Assembly (NCBI RefSeq): GCF_001949145.1
Contig: NW_019091584.1
Location: forward strand, 124,001 to 188,000
From: Acanthaster planci
Lineage: Eukaryota > Echinodermata > Asteroidea > Valvatida > Acanthasteridae
DNA length: 64,000 nt
Direction: 5' to 3'
Position 1 is the stretch's first letter; each line of letters begins with the position of its first letter. The notes beneath the pieces were generated by a model. It was not told the DNA's origin. It did not search any database and saw nothing but the letters and a program-made list of their open reading frames with translations. The translations under genes were made by a program, and so were the position numbers. Below, in pieces: positions 33,901-64,000 of the stretch.

Positions 33901-35088
33901 AAATACTAATTCAACAAAATTGAGAGTACAAAGCAAGACGAAGTACGATGGTAAATCATTGACACGTTAAACGTACGAATTCTAAACTTTCATTTCAAAA
34001 AGAAACTATGAAACAATTAATCATGCCAACAGGTCTACAAATAAATAACCTTCTATACAGGCATATACATGAAACGTGCGTTACACAATTTCACCCGGGA
34101 GTTGAATAGCCTGAACGGAAAGTAACCATTTTTTTCACAGAGAAACGGTCCAGACAAATGCAATATTAGTACATAATTATGAATCAGGAAGTGAACCGCT
34201 CGAACCCACCATTAGCTTTATGCTTGGAATGCGAGACAACTTGGCGTTTTTGTCCAATCTGAATTATATCTTCATTTATAGTGAATTGTAGCGGTGAGTA
34301 GGTGATCCTATCCCAGCCCCTTATTCTTCCTTAGAAACGAAGGTCAGACGTTCGCCACCATCGAGTTACCAAACCTGCTTCGAAAGAGTCCGAATTTTGC
34401 CAAGAGTTGTTCTCAAGAGTACATCATAGACGCTTATATATAGACGAACCAATTCCAAATACACGTTTCAATCAGGTTTTTATAATGGTCGTATATACCC
34501 TCTGTTTTCAGTACCGGTAAGTATTTCATACATTTTTTTGTTTACGATTAAATTATAAGAAATTTACAACGTAAATAATCTCCAAGTATTACACTTTTTA
34601 CAATTCAGAAATCGAGAGTTTCCCTTGCTTAATGGTAAGAGAAGGTGAACACAAAAACATATTTACAAATCCGTCATCAAACTGTCACCATCTGAAGAAA
34701 TATAATTACACATTCAATATACACAATTGAGTCATTAACCGAGTCCTAAATCGACCATTTAAAACATGGAAATGAAATTCTAAAGTACAAAGAGCTTTAA
34801 GTAGACCCTATACGGTGTTTGGATGACAAAGAAATAGGACTAAATACAGTGTTCGAAAAGCAGTGGGTGAGAAAAGTAACGCAATAGGCGAATATACACG
34901 TACAATACATGCATTAATACATATCATAATCACTTGCTTTATATCCACTGTAAAAAAAAAAACAGTACTCATGACTTCAAACGCGTGATTTTAACACACC
35001 ATTTTTTCTAAGGTTTGAGACGGCGAACGGGGACAGTTTTTTTTTCTCATTAAATGACAGGCTTAGTGACACTGCCTGGTGTTTCGTG
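33901..35088 (-). other. Probable Vsx 3' UTR and downstream flank
   Basis: AT-rich sequence immediately after the Vsx stop codon. No other gene is seen. The extent of the UTR is not determined; no canonical minus-strand AATAAA was found close to the stop. Confidence 0.4.
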
Positions 35089-61830
<26,742 letters not shown>

Positions 61831-64000
61831 AGTAGGGGAAGTAATTTCCTATTCAAAAATATGGTTTGTGGGCTCTTTCAAGAAAACGAACCACCGTCAA
61901 GGAATTCCTAAATATCTTGACTTAGGGCCAACCAGCGATGAAAACGACTGATGAGCTTAACGGTATGATCCAACGTGCCCGAATTTCTACAACTTGCAAG
62001 TTGTAGACCGTGTCCAACAGCAAGCACCATTTGGTTCGTATCAAAGCCCCACCACTCTTGCTAGTACACTGTTGGGTCCTTTGGTGAACTTAGCGTGCGC
62101 GGCCCCGGTCAGTCGACTTTTCCCCTCTCCTTGCTGATGATGTGTTGCCGCACGGCTTATAAATGTGATGAATTGTGTATCATGGCGTAATCACTTGCCA
62201 CGCAAGTAATTAGACATTGGTTAATGGCCGACCCTCCTAGTCCTGGCCAATATCATCATAGCGATCATCGTCGTCAACATCATCATTATCATCGTGGTCT
62301 TCAGTGCTCACCACGAAAGGCGACACGGAATGCCATCAGTGAGCAGGGACCTGTCAATCACGGTGGGTCACATCACTCCCTCCATAGGGGTCCCCGGCCG
62401 CGTCGGTGACGGGGATCGTTGATTGGTTAATTAATTAGAACGACCCGAGTCCCATCTTTAATTATGTATCGTCTTGTTCTCCGCAAACGGGTTATCAGGG
62501 TTAGATCCGTCTGTGATTTGGTGCTTTCTCATGAATAATGCAACCTGTCGGGGGGGGTGTCGGTCGTTTCAGACGTTGGCTTGAAATGCAAAGATTTCTG
62601 GCATATCTAGACAGGAATTTAGTGCACTCAAGGAAAGGTCTTGGATCGTCACCCTCTATGGTTATATGGCATTGAAAACGCAATCACCATCACGCTTGTC
62701 ACCGTAATCGTCACTGTCATCGTCATTCTAGTCATCGTTGTTATCACATTGATAATGGCATAAACTGATGTATGATGGGAGTGCAGGCGTCGTGGTCCGT
62801 GCCATTGTTCCAACCACCAGCATACCTCTATCTCCTGAAGTCTTCAAACTGTATGTATCAATTTATCCTTTTCCCCAAAGCCTTTAAAATGACCACTCCC
62901 ACCCCAGTGGGTCACTACCAAAGACGGGTAACTATTTCATTTGCAGTATGGCACATTATGACAAGTTTAAATCTAAACCGAAACTAGGCCTTTATCACAA
63001 GAGTCACGTCCAGGCCTTCAACGTCCAAACATGATCCATGCTGTAGGAAAGAAAATATCGTCATGCAACAGCAGTATAGTGAATGGGTCATCAGTCTGGC
63101 CACCAATAAACGTTGGCCGTGACTGTCACCCATATAACTAGCAGCAAATCACAGTTACTCTTGGGCGTATACGATATTCTGGACTTTGCCACAACGACGG
63201 CCATTCAGTGTCGCAATTACCCACTCTAGTGGCGGTCATCCGGTCATCTGCGTTGTTCTTCTCGTAGAATTTCATATGCAAATAATCAACATAGGCAATG
63301 CTCTTTGAAATGAGAGAAGGCATATTACGTAAGATCTTGGAAGGGGAGGGGGTTGGGAGTGAGGTGATGGAGGTTGGTTACTCTACTCCAGTGGGGCAAA
63401 ATCGTTCGCCTTTATGAGCGAAGTGGGCCCTCCTTTAGGACTTTCAGGGTTTTGTCTTTGAAGCGAGTGTTCAAAATCAGCTTTTTAATTTGTATGGTGT
63501 TAGTTTCAATAATACTCTTAGAATCGTCGTGTGCCGATACAAGAACTCTTATTTGTTATTTGTGAGGCCGTTGCAGGGGGCATTTGTAACGGTACTTGAG
63601 AGAATACTAGGGAAAGGGATTAAGGGGGGGCGATATCAGTTGTTTCTCCGCAGATTTTGAATATGGGAGGGGGAAATGGGAATGTTTTTTTCCCGAAGCG
63701 ATTGTAGAACTTCTTTCGTAAAAGACTCCTCTTCCTGCATCTTCCACGAAGGTGTTGTAGTTCCGCGGTGTTGAAACTATAATATACTAGAGTCACAAAG
63801 TATGGTTTTGCACAGTACACGCCGAAATGGCTTCAAATCGGTTCACGTGTGTAGTCTCAGTTCTATTCGTCTTGTCCTTCTGCAGGACAAATTCACGATG
63901 TTCGTCACCAGAAGGGCTGATCTCAATTCCTGCTGATGCACAATTTCGGCCTGTTGCTTTCACGTCCTAACAGAGAGCGTTCACTTTTCACTTTGTGCAC
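61831..64000 (-). other. Upstream region of Vsx
   Basis: No gene recognised. It should contain the Vsx 5' UTR and promoter. TAATTA-type sites cluster at 62207-62464, a TTTATAAG sequence (minus strand) lies at about 62156-62163, and degenerate ATC/CAT trinucleotide runs lie at 62247-62300 and 62680-62755. Confidence 0.55.
62207..62464. promoter_or_regulatory. Cluster of homeodomain sites upstream of Vsx
   Basis: TAATTAGA (62207), TAATTAATTAG (62428-62438) and TAATTA (62459) lie 380-640 bp upstream of the Vsx start codon. Paired-class homeodomains bind such cores, so auto- or cross-regulation is possible but unproven. Confidence 0.3.

Overview
This is a single-copy eukaryotic genomic window with long AT-rich introns, GT-AG splicing, abundant small DNA-transposon remnants and one ambiguous base (position 14374). 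Gene content (TDP1, a rhodopsin-class GPCR, a Vsx paired-class homeobox gene) shows an animal. Frequent TAGGCCTA-type words, the intronless GPCR and the transposon families suggest a marine invertebrate deuterostome, most likely an echinoderm or hemichordate. That placement is inference; the sequence does not fix the species.

Layout. (1) 1-18190, plus strand: a nearly complete tyrosyl-DNA phosphodiesterase 1 gene in 14 recognisable coding exons. They join without a frame break into about 649 residues. All catalytic HKN residues are present, and exon 2 carries a complete PBZ (poly-ADP-ribose-binding) zinc finger that human TDP1 lacks. The introns hold most of the window's mobile DNA: at least four hAT-like non-autonomous elements, one TTAA-flanked piggyBac-like element, a minisatellite, a perfect 13-bp tandem repeat and a tRNA-related SINE fragment. 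(2) 18191-20652: intergenic. (3) 20653-21660, minus strand: an intronless class A GPCR with several canonical residues missing. (4) 21661-35088: a 13-kb gene-poor interval with a clean hAT MITE (8-bp target duplication), a dispersed repeat and presumably the 3' UTR of Vsx. (5) 35089-61830, minus strand: a complete five-exon Vsx gene (octapeptide, homeodomain with the intron at residue 46/47, CVC domain, OAR-like motif, 454 residues) spread over 27 kb with a 14-kb first intron. (6) 61831-64000: upstream region of Vsx with a cluster of TAATTA sites.

The three genes do not form a pathway. TDP1 is a housekeeping DNA-repair enzyme and Vsx a developmental transcription factor; the large introns and flanks of Vsx are the expected home of its enhancers. 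The most notable observations are the PBZ-TDP1 fusion, the atypical GPCR, a 59-bp TTAA-bounded perfect hairpin that looks like a minimal piggyBac-type element, and a 176-bp nearly perfect fold-back element in Vsx intron 3.
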